A stretch of 64,000 nucleotides of DNA from Bacillota bacterium (GTDB taxonomy: Bacteria; Bacillota; Clostridia; Lachnospirales; Lachnospiraceae): positions 1 to 64,000 of the forward strand of contig JAEZUM010000013.1 of assembly GCA_023421075.1 (NCBI GenBank), in the 5' to 3' direction. The notes beneath the pieces were generated by a model. The model was not told the DNA's origin, did not search any database, and was given only the letters and a program-made list of their open reading frames with translations. Positions 17,599 through 26,093 of the stretch are shown here, piece by piece; the first letter of the stretch is position 1, and every line of letters starts with the position of its first letter. Both the position numbers and the translations under genes were made by a program.

Positions 17599-18532
17599 GT
17601 CCTTCCCCCTTTGCCAGCCTGATTCTGGGATCGATGACGCCATAGAGAATATCTACGACAAGCATGATACCGATATACATAACACTATAGATAAAGGTTA
17701 AAGCAACCACCACATTATAATCATTGGATTGAATTGCTGACACTAGTAGACTTCCTATTCCGGGTATTGAGAAGAGCTTCTCAATAACAAGACTTCCGGT
17801 CATTAAGCCTACCACCAATGGTGCTAACACCGTAATAATCGGAATTAATGCATTACGAAGTGCATGCTTAAAAATCAACTGAAAGCTGTTCAACCCCTTA
17901 CTCTCTGCCAGCAGCATATATTCCGATCCCAATACCTCTAACATCTCGGTTCGCGTAAAGCGTGCAACCGTAGCTACCGTAAACATACATAGTGAGATGG
18001 TCGGCATGACCGAGGAATAGAGTGGCGCCTCAACCTGATAGAGCAGAGGGAACCATTTCAAGCGAAATCCGAAGGAATAGATCAATGCCATCGCAAACAC
18101 ATAGGAGGGTAAGCTGACACCAATAACAGATATAACCGTTGTTATGGTATCATAAATGGTATTATGCTTTAACGCAGCAATAATTCCCAAAATCAGTCCA
18201 ATAATGGTTCCGATTAAAATTGCCTGTCCTCCGATTCGAAGCGAAATCGGTAATCTGGTCTCAAGAAGTGCTGTAATCGGCGTATTCTTTGATATCGTAT
18301 AGGACACACCGAAGTCTCCGGTCAGCATTGCTTTTATGTAATTTAGGAACCTGATCATAACCGGTTGGTCCAACCCATACTTTGCATTAATGATTGCACG
18401 TTGGGCATCATTTAATTTTTCGTCATTAAAGGGTGAGCCTGGCATCAGCTCCAGCATCAGAAATAACACCAACAGGATGACGATTAGAGTTATCACAGAA
18501 ATCATAACCCTCTTCATAATATACTTTTTCAC
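17591..18532 (-). CDS. oppB: Oligopeptide ABC transporter permease OppB
   Basis: Permease of 313 residues with six TM helices. It has the typical N-terminus (MKKYIMKRVMISVITLI) and the LVIEKLFSIPGIGSLLV motif of the inner-membrane component. The start is GTG, with AAGGAG about 9 nt upstream. It is separated from oppA by a 290-bp gap that contains a long hairpin, and overlaps oppC. Confidence 0.93.
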   Translation of the reverse strand: MKKYIMKRVMISVITLIVILLVLFLMLELMPGSPFNDEKLNDAQRAIINAKYGLDQPVMIRFLNYIKAMLTGDFGVSYTISKNTPITALLETRLPISLRIGGQAILIGTIIGLILGIIAALKHNTIYDTITTVISVIGVSLPSYVFAMALIYSFGFRLKWFPLLYQVEAPLYSSVMPTISLCMFTVATVARFTRTEMLEVLGSEYMLLAESKGLNSFQLIFKHALRNALIPIITVLAPLVVGLMTGSLVIEKLFSIPGIGSLLVSAIQSNDYNVVVALTFIYSVMYIGIMLVVDILYGVIDPRIRLAKGEGHE

Positions 18533-18712
18533 TTATTCACACTCCTTACCATATTGTGATGGTTTATCCACAGCTTTTTCAGGATGTCCTTATAAAATCG
18601 AATTTAGGAGTCTTGCAACGATCGCAAAACTCCTCCATACAACGGCTAATTCATCAAAATAATGTTTCACTGTTGTCTTTATTATTCTCCTGTGAACCAA
18701 CCTTTTCACTAC

Positions 18713-18768
18713 CAAGAATAGTGACGCCATGCTCGCGAGCAACACTCGCGGCAGCGTCACTATTCTTG
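18713..18768. repeat. Perfect 15-bp inverted repeat between oppA and oppB
   Basis: CAAGAATAGTGACGC (18713-18727) is an exact inverted copy of GCGTCACTATTCTTG (18754-18768), with a GC-rich inner hairpin containing CTCGCGAG. No T-run follows, so it fits an mRNA-stabilising or partial-attenuation stem between the abundant binding protein and the permeases. The rest of the 18533-18819 gap shows nothing else clear. Confidence 0.75.
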
Positions 18769-18819
18769 TGTATCATCAATTACAATATCGATTGTAATTC
18801 ATCATGGTTTTTCTTTCGG

Positions 18820-20508
18820 TTAGTTCATCGTTGCATTCTTATAGATTCGGTTAATACCTACGGAGTGGAATTCAATTCCTTCAACACCCGCTTTGATCAT
18901 TACTGCATCACCCTTCTGGTATACAGGAAGGATAACCGCTTCATCCATAACCATAGTCTCTGCCTTCTTTAATGCTTCCCATCTTGCAGCTAAATCGAGT
19001 GCTAATTCACCCTTCTTAGCTGATTCGATGATCGCATCATACTCTGTATTGGACCAGAAGCCATAGTTGTTCGGGCTGCCGGTGGTCCACATGTCAAGAT
19101 AGGTCATAGGATCTGCATAGTCAGGACCCCAACGAGTTAAGCCAAGCTCAAAGTCGCCCTGCTGCATTCTTTCAACACGGTTCTTCTTCGGCATTGTCTG
19201 GATTTCGATGGTAATACCGGGTAATGTGGTCTGAACCTCGGATTGAATAAACTGAGCAACATTGGTAGCTGACTCGGTATCTTCAACAATCATGGTATAC
19301 TTTAATTCACTAATTCCTAATTCAGTCTGTGCTGCTTTCCAGTATTCCAGAGCCTTAGCCTTATCTGTAGTCAGATAGGTACCGGTTGTCTCACGGAAGT
19401 CTTTTCCATCGGGACCGGTAGCAAGTAACGTAGGAACTGCAAAGTTAGCTACGATAGAACCGTCTTTTAAGATGTTCTTCGCGATTGCTTCCTTATCATA
19501 GGATAATGCGATCGCTTTACGAAGATTAACATTCTCGAGACCTGCAACGGTCTGGTTCGGAGATATGTACCATAAATAACCTGCCATAATATTATGGAAT
19601 TCCGGATCTGCCTGGAATTGTTCTACCTGCTCACCGGATAAAGTCGCAACATTTAAGTCACCGTTCTGATAAGATAACATTGCTTGCTGAGAATCCTTGA
19701 TAACCTGATACTGAATACCATCTAAAGCAACCTTCGAAGCATCCCAGTAGGTAGGACTCTTCGCTAAGCTGATGGTTGTTGCAGCCGGTTCATAAGCGGT
19801 AATCATAAAAGGTCCATTGCTGATGATTGTCTCAGGTGAGGTTCCGAAGCTGTCTCCTGCTGCGGTAAAGAATGCTTCATTTACCGGAAGGAAGGACGGG
19901 AATGCCATCAAGGACTCAAAGAAAGGAACCGGAACATCTAAGGTTACCACTAAGGTCTTATCATCCTGAGCTACTACTCCTAACTGATCCGGAGTAACTT
20001 CGCCGGCGGTAATCGCTGCTGCATTCTTAATACCTGCAATTTCTGCAATGAAGGCATATTCACTTGCGACGGTAGGATCAACAAGACGTCTCCATGCAAA
20101 AACAAAATCACCTGCAGTTACTGCAGTTCCGTTGGACCATTTTGCATCTCTAAGCTTAAAGGTGTAGGTTAAGCCGTCTGCACTTTTCTCTACGGATTCT
20201 GCCATTGCTAAAATCGGAGTACCTGCTGCATCTACAGAGTACAAACCTTCTGTAACTGCTGCTAATACCTCAAAGGAAGTACCGTCGGTCGCAATCTGCG
20301 GATCCATAGATGCTACCTCTACATCAAAATGTACCTTCAGGATCTTGCCTGCGGTGTTGGTTGCATCACTGGCTTTTTCTTCAGTGGTCTTTGTCTCATT
20401 TGTCTCTTTGGTTTCAGTAGTTTTTTTATCTTTACTACTACATGCAACCAGCGAAAACATTAACAAGACAGCGAGCATCAATGCCATAAATCTACTAAAT
20501 CTCTTCAT
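18820..20508 (-). CDS. oppA: Oligopeptide-binding lipoprotein OppA
   Basis: Family 5 extracellular solute-binding protein (562 residues from the chosen start). Signal peptide MKRFSRFMALMLAVLLMF ends in the lipobox SLVAC, so it is a lipoprotein, followed by a Lys/Thr/Glu-rich linker. The binding domain carries the family start (LDPQI-like SMDPQIATD) and YTFKLRDAKWSNG. The ATG at 20508 is chosen because of the GGAGG directly upstream and because the signal peptide starts there. First gene of oppABCDF, with a near-perfect promoter. Confidence 0.94.
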   Translation of the reverse strand: MKRFSRFMALMLAVLLMFSLVACSSKDKKTTETKETNETKTTEEKASDATNTAGKILKVHFDVEVASMDPQIATDGTSFEVLAAVTEGLYSVDAAGTPILAMAESVEKSADGLTYTFKLRDAKWSNGTAVTAGDFVFAWRRLVDPTVASEYAFIAEIAGIKNAAAITAGEVTPDQLGVVAQDDKTLVVTLDVPVPFFESLMAFPSFLPVNEAFFTAAGDSFGTSPETIISNGPFMITAYEPAATTISLAKSPTYWDASKVALDGIQYQVIKDSQQAMLSYQNGDLNVATLSGEQVEQFQADPEFHNIMAGYLWYISPNQTVAGLENVNLRKAIALSYDKEAIAKNILKDGSIVANFAVPTLLATGPDGKDFRETTGTYLTTDKAKALEYWKAAQTELGISELKYTMIVEDTESATNVAQFIQSEVQTTLPGITIEIQTMPKKNRVERMQQGDFELGLTRWGPDYADPMTYLDMWTTGSPNNYGFWSNTEYDAIIESAKKGELALDLAARWEALKKAETMVMDEAVILPVYQKGDAVMIKAGVEGIEFHSVGINRIYKNATMN

Positions 20509-20620
20509 ATATTCTCCTCCTTGTTTCAGCATAAAACATATTTTTGTAAAAAAAATGCAGTCTAAAAAATTCTAACACTTTTTCACGACTACATTGTCTT
20601 ATGCCTAGATTATGGAAGTT

Positions 20621-20650
20621 ATTATATCTAATCTTAATATAGTTTGTCAA
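20621..20650 (-). promoter_or_regulatory. Promoter of oppA
   Basis: Minus strand: perfect -35 TTGACA (20645-20650) and perfect -10 TATAAT (20621-20626) with an 18 bp spacer, leaving a leader of about 105 nt. Confidence 0.75.
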
Positions 20651-20701
20651 TATAAATTTGTAGAGCATTGTAGCGTTAATCCAATAAAGCGGCAATGCAT
20701 T

Positions 20702-20731
20702 AAAAAACGAGACGTTAACAATTAGCGTCTC
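20702..20731 (-). terminator. Terminator after csoR
   Basis: GAGACG/CGTCTC stem (20709-20731) with an 11-nt loop and T6 on the minus strand. Confidence 0.75.
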
Positions 20732-20777
20732 ATTTTTTAAACCTAATTTTAATTTCATATTTTTAAGTATCTAAGAA

Positions 20778-21041
20778 TTACTTCGTCAACTTATCCACAA
20801 TGCTTCTGATTTCCTGAAGCTTATCCTCCGTGTTTCCATTTTCGATTGCTTCCTTCACACACATATCGATGTGACCATGCAATACCTCACGATTGACCTT
20901 ATTTAAGATTGCTTCTGTTGCTATGATCTGATTCGAGATATCGATACAATACCGGTCCTCTTCAATCATATTCAGGATACCGTCAATCTGACCTCTCGCA
21001 GTTTTCAGAAGACGTATGACTTTCTCTCGATCTGCTTTCAT
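20778..21041 (-). CDS. csoR: CsoR-family copper-sensing repressor
   Basis: An 87-residue all-helical repressor of the CsoR/RcnR family. The Cu(I) ligand set is in the expected spacing: Cys32 (RYCIDIS), then His57 and Cys61 (HGHIDMC), with 25 and 4 residues between them. Copper binding releases it from DNA and derepresses copper export and chaperone genes. It lies 82 bp downstream of copZ; a G-rich operator-like site overlaps the copZ promoter, so autoregulation is likely. No copA ATPase is nearby. Confidence 0.9.
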   Translation of the reverse strand: MKADREKVIRLLKTARGQIDGILNMIEEDRYCIDISNQIIATEAILNKVNREVLHGHIDMCVKEAIENGNTEDKLQEIRSIVDKLTK

Positions 21042-21123
21042 AAAATCTCCATTCCGCTGAAAAATTGATGTTCCACACTTACCCTAAGACTGCAAGTTAT
21101 AATCGTACCTTTTTTGAGAAGGA

Positions 21124-21351
21124 CTAGGAGAAGAGGCCTTTCTTCTCTGAGATATCTACCACTTCATAACCTGCTTCCGTTACCGTATTACGTAATATTT
21201 GATCAGAGATATCCTTCTTCAGGTTCACGACTGCTCTGTTCTTCTTTAAATCAACCTTAGCCTCAACGCCATCAATTTCATTCAACACCTTTTCTACTCT
21301 TGCCTGGCAATGTCCGCAGGTCATACCCTTAATATCTATTATCTTCTTCAT
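21124..21351 (-). CDS. copZ: CopZ-like copper chaperone (HMA domain)
   Basis: A 75-residue heavy-metal-associated domain with the MxCxxC motif (GMTCGHC, near residues 10-15), binding Cu(I) and normally handing it to a CopA-type ATPase. The beta-alpha-beta-beta-alpha-beta length is right, and a short tail (EKKGLFS) is extra. First gene of copZ-csoR. The cognate ATPase must be encoded elsewhere. Confidence 0.9.
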   Translation of the reverse strand: MKKIIDIKGMTCGHCQARVEKVLNEIDGVEAKVDLKKNRAVVNLKKDISDQILRNTVTEAGYEVVDISEKKGLFS

Positions 21352-21404
21352 TGAAAGACTCCTTTCGATTCATGAATCGTTATCGTTACACCAAAATACA
21401 TTCA

Positions 21405-21460
21405 CCCTACACCAGGGGGGGGTATATGATTATAATAATACGAGGATTGACAATTGTCAA
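21405..21460 (-). promoter_or_regulatory. copZ promoter with CsoR-type operator
   Basis: -35 TTGACA (21455-21460), 17 bp, -10 TATTAT (21432-21437) on the minus strand. Immediately downstream, at the predicted start site, is a run of eight G/C (21415-21422) in the context TACCCCCCCCTGGTGTAGGG, like the G-tract inverted repeats bound by CsoR. The -35 lies in the palindrome TTGACAATTGTCAA. Confidence 0.6.
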
Positions 21461-21492
21461 TCCCCATATTTTCCTCCGGATGTTGATCCGCA

Positions 21493-22707
21493 TTACAACT
21501 TTTTGATTCGTTCAATCGCCTCGAGAGTACTCTCATAAGTACCGAAGGCAGTTAATCTAAAGTAACCTTCTCCGCTTGGGCCAAAGCCGGATCCCGGTGT
21601 TCCTACGACATTTGCTTTTCCTAACAGATAATCGAAGAATTCCCAGGAGGTCATGCCCTTTGGAACCTCAAGCCAGATATAAGGAGCATTCACACCGCCG
21701 GATACAGCGTAGCCTGCCGCTTGCAAGCCCTCACGGATTACCCTGGCATTGTTCATATAATAAGCGATTTGCTCCTTGGTCTGCTTTCTGCCTTCCTCTG
21801 AATAGACTGCGGCTCCAGCAAACTGAGTGATATAGGGAGCTCCGTTAAATTTGGTACCATGTCTTCTTGCCCACAGGCTGTTTAGGGAAACATCACCGCA
21901 CTTCAGTTCTTTGGGAACAACCGTGAAGCCAAGTCTGGTACCGGTGAAGCCTGCATTCTTGGAGAAGCTGCGAAGCTCAATGGCACAGGTCTTTGCTCCG
22001 TCACACTCATAGATCGTATGAGGTACATTATCCTCTGAAATATATGCTTCATAGGCTGCATCATAAATAATTACCGCACCCACCTTATTCGCATAATCCA
22101 CCCATTTTTGAAGGGCATTCTTATCAATGGTAGAGCCCGTAGGATTATTCGGAAAACACAGATAGATCATATCCGGAACTTCCGTCGGAAGCTCGGGAGC
22201 AAAATTGTTTTCCTTTGTACAAGGCATATAGATAATGTTGGTCCATTTTCCACTGTCCGCGAGATAGTCTCCGGTTCTTCCGGCCATAACGTTTGAATCT
22301 ACATAAACCGGGTAAACCGGATCGCATACTGCAATTTTATTGTTCGCATCAAAGATTTCCTGTATATTACCGGAGTCACTCTTCGCACCGTCACTAATAA
22401 AAATCTCATCGATTGAAATATCCACCCCGCGGGTCTTAAAATCATGATCCGCGATTGCCTTACGCAAAAATTCATATCCAAGGTCCGGAGCATATCCCTT
22501 AAAGGTTTCCTTTACACCCATGTGATCAACCGCTGTATGAAGCGCATCAATCACTGCCGGTGCTAACGGAAGTGTAACATCACCGATACCAAGACGGATG
22601 ATTTTCTTATCCGGATTTGCCTCGCTAAATTCCTTTACCTTCTTACCGATGGTGGAAAACAGATAGCTGCCCGGTAACTTCAGATAATTCTCATTAATCT
22701 TGAACAT
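21493..22707 (-). CDS. dapL: LL-diaminopimelate aminotransferase
   Basis: Converts tetrahydrodipicolinate directly to LL-diaminopimelate using glutamate. It is a 404-residue fold-type I PLP enzyme with the DapL N-terminus ([20 protein letters not shown]), the FPNNPTGS motif and the PLP lysine in [14 protein letters not shown]. With dapF it completes the short aminotransferase branch of lysine and meso-DAP synthesis. It lies 150 bp downstream of dapF on the same strand. Confidence 0.96.
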   Translation of the reverse strand: MFKINENYLKLPGSYLFSTIGKKVKEFSEANPDKKIIRLGIGDVTLPLAPAVIDALHTAVDHMGVKETFKGYAPDLGYEFLRKAIADHDFKTRGVDISIDEIFISDGAKSDSGNIQEIFDANNKIAVCDPVYPVYVDSNVMAGRTGDYLADSGKWTNIIYMPCTKENNFAPELPTEVPDMIYLCFPNNPTGSTIDKNALQKWVDYANKVGAVIIYDAAYEAYISEDNVPHTIYECDGAKTCAIELRSFSKNAGFTGTRLGFTVVPKELKCGDVSLNSLWARRHGTKFNGAPYITQFAGAAVYSEEGRKQTKEQIAYYMNNARVIREGLQAAGYAVSGGVNAPYIWLEVPKGMTSWEFFDYLLGKANVVGTPGSGFGPSGEGYFRLTAFGTYESTLEAIERIKKL

Positions 22708-22857
22708 ATATCATACCAACCTTTCCGACGGAATATCAATAATCACTAAGCTCTGACATTCACTTAAACTTTATTATATTTATAACCTAAAATGCAACAT
22801 TATACAAGACAAATGTGAAAGAAATTATAGCAGGTCTCATAAGTTCGATTTCGCTTG

Positions 22858-23685
22858 CTACATCTCTCCGTCAAAAACCTTCACTGCTGGACCGGTCATA
22901 AATACAGTATTGAGCTTCTCGTCATAACGGATCTTAAGCTCTCCGCCTATCAGGCTTACGGTAACCTCATGATCTGTGTAGCCGTTCAAAATACAAGCTA
23001 CCACACTGGCACAGGCTCCGGTACCACAGGCAAGGGTCTCTCCGGAACCGCGTTCCCAAACACGCATTTTGATGTGACCTCGATCGATTACCTGAATGAA
23101 TTCGGTATTCACTCTCTCCGGAAAGATCTCATGATGCTCAAATTTCGGTCCGATGGTCTCCAGTGCCAGTGAAGCGGTGTCCTCAACGAACACTACGGCA
23201 TGTGGATTCCCCATAGAAACACAGGTTATCTCATAAATCTGCTCCCCTATCGTTATCGGTTCCTTGATTAGAAGCTCCTTCTCGGAAATTACCGGGATTA
23301 ATGCAGCCTTGGTAATCGGGGCACCCATATCTACCGTCACCCAGGTAACCTTCCCCTCCTCAACGGTTAGATCCAATACTTTAATACCGCTGAGCGTCTC
23401 GATCCTCAGCTGCTTTTTATCGGTTAAACCATAATCATAGACATACTTTGCTACACAGCGGATTCCATTTCCACACATCTTTCCCCTGGAGCCGTCATTG
23501 TTATACATGTCCATAAAAAAGTCCGCTGATTGTGAGGGTCTGATCAAAATCAGTCCGTCAGAGCCTACTCCAAAATGTCTGTCACTTATCTTAATTGCGG
23601 TCTCGGGGATATGATCCATCATCTCCTTCGTACAATCCACATAGACATAATCATTTCCACAGCCCTGCATCTTTGTAAATTTCAT
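22858..23685 (-). CDS. dapF: Diaminopimelate epimerase
   Basis: Interconverts LL- and meso-diaminopimelate. About 275 residues. The two catalytic cysteines are in the mirror motifs MCGNGIRC and ACGTGACA. The ATG at 23685 (MKFTKMQGCGNDY) is preferred; the frame extends four codons to a TTG. First gene of dapF-dapL, with a matching promoter about 90 bp upstream. Confidence 0.96.
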   Translation of the reverse strand: MKFTKMQGCGNDYVYVDCTKEMMDHIPETAIKISDRHFGVGSDGLILIRPSQSADFFMDMYNNDGSRGKMCGNGIRCVAKYVYDYGLTDKKQLRIETLSGIKVLDLTVEEGKVTWVTVDMGAPITKAALIPVISEKELLIKEPITIGEQIYEITCVSMGNPHAVVFVEDTASLALETIGPKFEHHEIFPERVNTEFIQVIDRGHIKMRVWERGSGETLACGTGACASVVACILNGYTDHEVTVSLIGGELKIRYDEKLNTVFMTGPAVKVFDGEM

Positions 23686-23771
23686 ATCAATTACCAACCT
23701 TTCTTTTTCAGTTAAGTTACTGAATGAAAATATTATAATTCTTGTTATTTCATGGAATTTCAGTATTTGAT

Positions 23772-23800
23772 ATTATAGCAAAAACCCACGGTCCGGTAAA
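23772..23800 (-). promoter_or_regulatory. Promoter of dapF-dapL
   Basis: Minus strand: -35 TTTACC (23795-23800), 17 bp spacer, -10 TATAAT (23772-23777). Confidence 0.5.
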
Positions 23801-23890
23801 GACATCTTTTTTGATACAGCACTAATTACATGCATTAGAGCACTATCTTAGTCTGTGTCAGGTGTGCATCAGATATGCCGGAAAATATAG

Positions 23891-23930
23891 AAAAAGAGCC
23901 TATACCTCCTTTTGCAGATTGCATAAGCTC
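23891..23930 (-). terminator. Terminator of the glnA-ANTAR unit
   Basis: A 10-bp stem with two G-U pairs (GAGCTTATGC with GTATAGGCTC on the minus strand) followed by TTTTTC. It lies 34 bp past the ANTAR gene stop. Confidence 0.7.
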
Positions 23931-23963
23931 CTTAACAGCATATATAACTGTATCTATAATTTG

Positions 23964-24509
23964 TTATTGATAAAACATCTTCAGTACCATCTCTGACATC
24001 TCAACCAGATTCGTTCCGCTATCCATACTGGTTTTCTGCAAGTAACGATGTGCTTCTTCCTCGCTCATGTTATTACGATCCATGAGTATCAGCTTTGCCT
24101 TCTTAATAATTGCCTTTTCCTCATCCGATCTTTCCTTCGGTCTATCCTTATCCTTCTTCTTACGCCGCTGATATTGATACGACATCATCTGAAGGGTACC
24201 CAGTAAATCATGGGTTTTTATCGGCATTGGTAAACAGACGATATTATTCTGACAATATTCCAGCTTCTCAGGCGAAGCAATCATTAGCATTTCAAAGCCC
24301 TTAGGCAGATAGTTATACAGCTCGCTGTAATGCATATCTGAAAATCGATAGCCACATACTACGATTCCTTCATCCAAATCATTGGCATGACTGACAATTT
24401 GAGAGCCTAGGGTACAGGATTCACTGACATTATATCCGTTTCTGATCAACAAGTTCTTTATATTATTCGCATCTTCCAGCTTTGGGAATCCCACTATTAT
24501 GCTAAACAC
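23964..24509 (-). CDS. ANTAR-domain antiterminator, NitR-like, with pseudo-receiver domain
   Basis: A 181-residue protein: an N-terminal CheY-like domain (1-110) without an obvious phosphorylatable Asp pocket, a very basic linker (YQRRKKKDKDRPKERS), and a C-terminal ANTAR three-helix domain (DEEKAIIKKAKLILMDRNNM, then EEEAHRYLQKTSMD). ANTAR proteins bind paired hairpins in leader RNA and stop terminator formation. It sits 50 bp downstream of glnA, the arrangement reported for nitR in Clostridium saccharobutylicum, and the glnA leader here contains a terminator. It probably regulates nitrogen assimilation genes. Confidence 0.88.
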   Translation of the reverse strand: MFSIIVGFPKLEDANNIKNLLIRNGYNVSESCTLGSQIVSHANDLDEGIVVCGYRFSDMHYSELYNYLPKGFEMLMIASPEKLEYCQNNIVCLPMPIKTHDLLGTLQMMSYQYQRRKKKDKDRPKERSDEEKAIIKKAKLILMDRNNMSEEEAHRYLQKTSMDSGTNLVEMSEMVLKMFYQ

Positions 24510-24559
24510 ATCTGTTCACCTCCGTTCTCTCATCTTAATATATAACGTGAAGTAACAGA

Positions 24560-25891
24560 TTATATGCGATATAAATACTGATCCATTTCCCATTGAGTCA
24601 CCTGGGTCCGGTAATCCTCCCATTCAACCTTCTTTGCCTCAATATACTTCTTGCTGATATGTTCTCCTAACACACCCTTAACAAAATCGCTGTTTTCCAT
24701 ATCTGAGACTGCTTCACAAAGGTTTAGCGGTAAGCGGCGTACACCCAAGCGCTTCCTCTCCGGCTCCGGCATCTCAAATATATTACCATCGATATGATCC
24801 GGCGGTGTCAGCTTATTCTTAATGCCATCAAGACCTGCTGCAAGACACAAAGCCAGGGTCAGATAGGGATTCGCCGACGGATCTGGATTGCGAAGCTCCA
24901 GTCTCGTGGAAGCTCCTCGATTCGCGGGAATACGAATTAGAGGACTACGATTGGATACCGACCAGGCAACGTATACCGGGGCTTCATAATTGGGAACTAA
25001 TCTCTTATAGGAATTTACCAACGGATTGGTAACAGCAGCCATACTCTCAATGTGCTTCATTATTCCTGCGATAAAATAGTAAGCTTCCTTACTAAGCCCA
25101 AGCTTATCGCTTGTATCTTCAAAAATATTCTTACCATCCTTTTTCAAGGACATATTTACATGCATACCGGAACCATCAACACCATATTTCGGTTTCGGCA
25201 TAAAGGTTGCATGGAGTCCGTGACGCTTTGCAATGGTGCGCGCTACTAATTTAAAGGTCATTATATTATCCGCTGTTGTCAATGCATCATCATACTTGAT
25301 ATCAATCTCATGCTGAGCAGGAGCCACCTCATGATGAGAAGCTTCCACGCTTAACCCCATTTCCTCAAGGGTAAGCACCATATCACGTCTAGCATTTTCA
25401 CCAAAATCGAGAGGTCCAAGATCAAAATAGCCTGCTCTCTCATTGGTGATGGTCGTAGGTTGCCCATTTTCCTCCATATGAAATAAGAAGAACTCAAGCT
25501 CAGGACCTACATCAAAGGTATAACCCATGGCTTCTGCCTCTTTAATGGTCTTACGAAGAATGTATCTCGGATCACCTTCGAAGGGCTTACCGTCCATGGT
25601 ATAAACATCACAGATTAAACGGGCAACCTTACCCTGCTGCGGTCTCCAAGGAAAGGTAACATAGGTATCCAGATCCGGATGCAAATACATATCCGATTCC
25701 TCAATTCGCACGAAGCCCTCAATCGAGGATCCGTCAAACATACATTGATTATCCAGTGCTCTCTCCAGCTGATTTGTTGTAATTGCTACATTTTTCAGAT
25801 TACCGAACATATCTGTGAATTGAAGACGTATAAATTCAACGTCATCCTCTTCTACCATTCTCATAATATCTTCTCTCGTATACTTGTTCAT
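24560..25891 (-). CDS. glnA: Glutamine synthetase type I
   Basis: ATP-dependent synthesis of glutamine from glutamate and ammonium. The product is 443 residues, the short GSI-alpha form of Firmicutes without the adenylylation region. Motifs: beta-grasp [14 protein letters not shown], active-site DGSSIEGF, metal ligands in [11 protein letters not shown] and ATP loop of the [11 protein letters not shown] type. ATG at 25891 is chosen because AAGGAG is 8 nt upstream, although GTG codons extend the frame by three. Its promoter is followed by a leader terminator, and the ANTAR gene follows. Confidence 0.96.
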   Translation of the reverse strand: MNKYTREDIMRMVEEDDVEFIRLQFTDMFGNLKNVAITTNQLERALDNQCMFDGSSIEGFVRIEESDMYLHPDLDTYVTFPWRPQQGKVARLICDVYTMDGKPFEGDPRYILRKTIKEAEAMGYTFDVGPELEFFLFHMEENGQPTTITNERAGYFDLGPLDFGENARRDMVLTLEEMGLSVEASHHEVAPAQHEIDIKYDDALTTADNIMTFKLVARTIAKRHGLHATFMPKPKYGVDGSGMHVNMSLKKDGKNIFEDTSDKLGLSKEAYYFIAGIMKHIESMAAVTNPLVNSYKRLVPNYEAPVYVAWSVSNRSPLIRIPANRGASTRLELRNPDPSANPYLTLALCLAAGLDGIKNKLTPPDHIDGNIFEMPEPERKRLGVRRLPLNLCEAVSDMENSDFVKGVLGEHISKKYIEAKKVEWEDYRTQVTQWEMDQYLYRI

Positions 25892-25975
25892 CTGCACCAC
25901 TCCTTACAATTTATAATATGATTCCCAATAAATAATTACGTCATAAATCGGAAAACTGAAGTACCCTCTTGCTAT

Positions 25976-26012
25976 AAAAAAAGGCAAAGGTGTTCATCGG
26001 AACCCCTTCGCC
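25976..26012 (-). terminator. Terminator in the glnA leader (possible attenuator)
   Basis: GGCGAAGG/CCTTTGCC outer stem, one mismatch, GTTC/GAAC inner stem and a CGAT loop, then seven T on the minus strand. It lies between the predicted glnA promoter and the glnA start, beginning only about 7 nt after the predicted start site. It could alternatively be the terminator of the upstream alcohol dehydrogenase gene. Confidence 0.75.
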
Positions 26013-26025
26013 CATATTAAATACG

Positions 26026-26055
26026 ATAATAACAGCAGGAATACCGCTTTGTCAA
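26026..26055 (-). promoter_or_regulatory. Promoter of glnA
   Basis: Minus strand: perfect -35 TTGACA (26050-26055), 18 bp, -10 TATTAT (26026-26031). It lies between the alcohol dehydrogenase stop and the leader terminator, leaving a leader of about 125 nt. Confidence 0.6.
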
Positions 26056-26093
26056 TATATTATTTTCACTTTCCGTCACCTGTAATTCTTCTA

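Noticed and set aside
20495..20758. Frame over the oppA leader
   Set aside because: It crosses the oppA promoter and the terminator after csoR; start is not supported.
21493..23697. Shared motif AAAGGTTGGTA before both dapL and dapF as operator
   Set aside because: It coincides with the weak ribosome-binding sites of both genes; two short copies are not enough.
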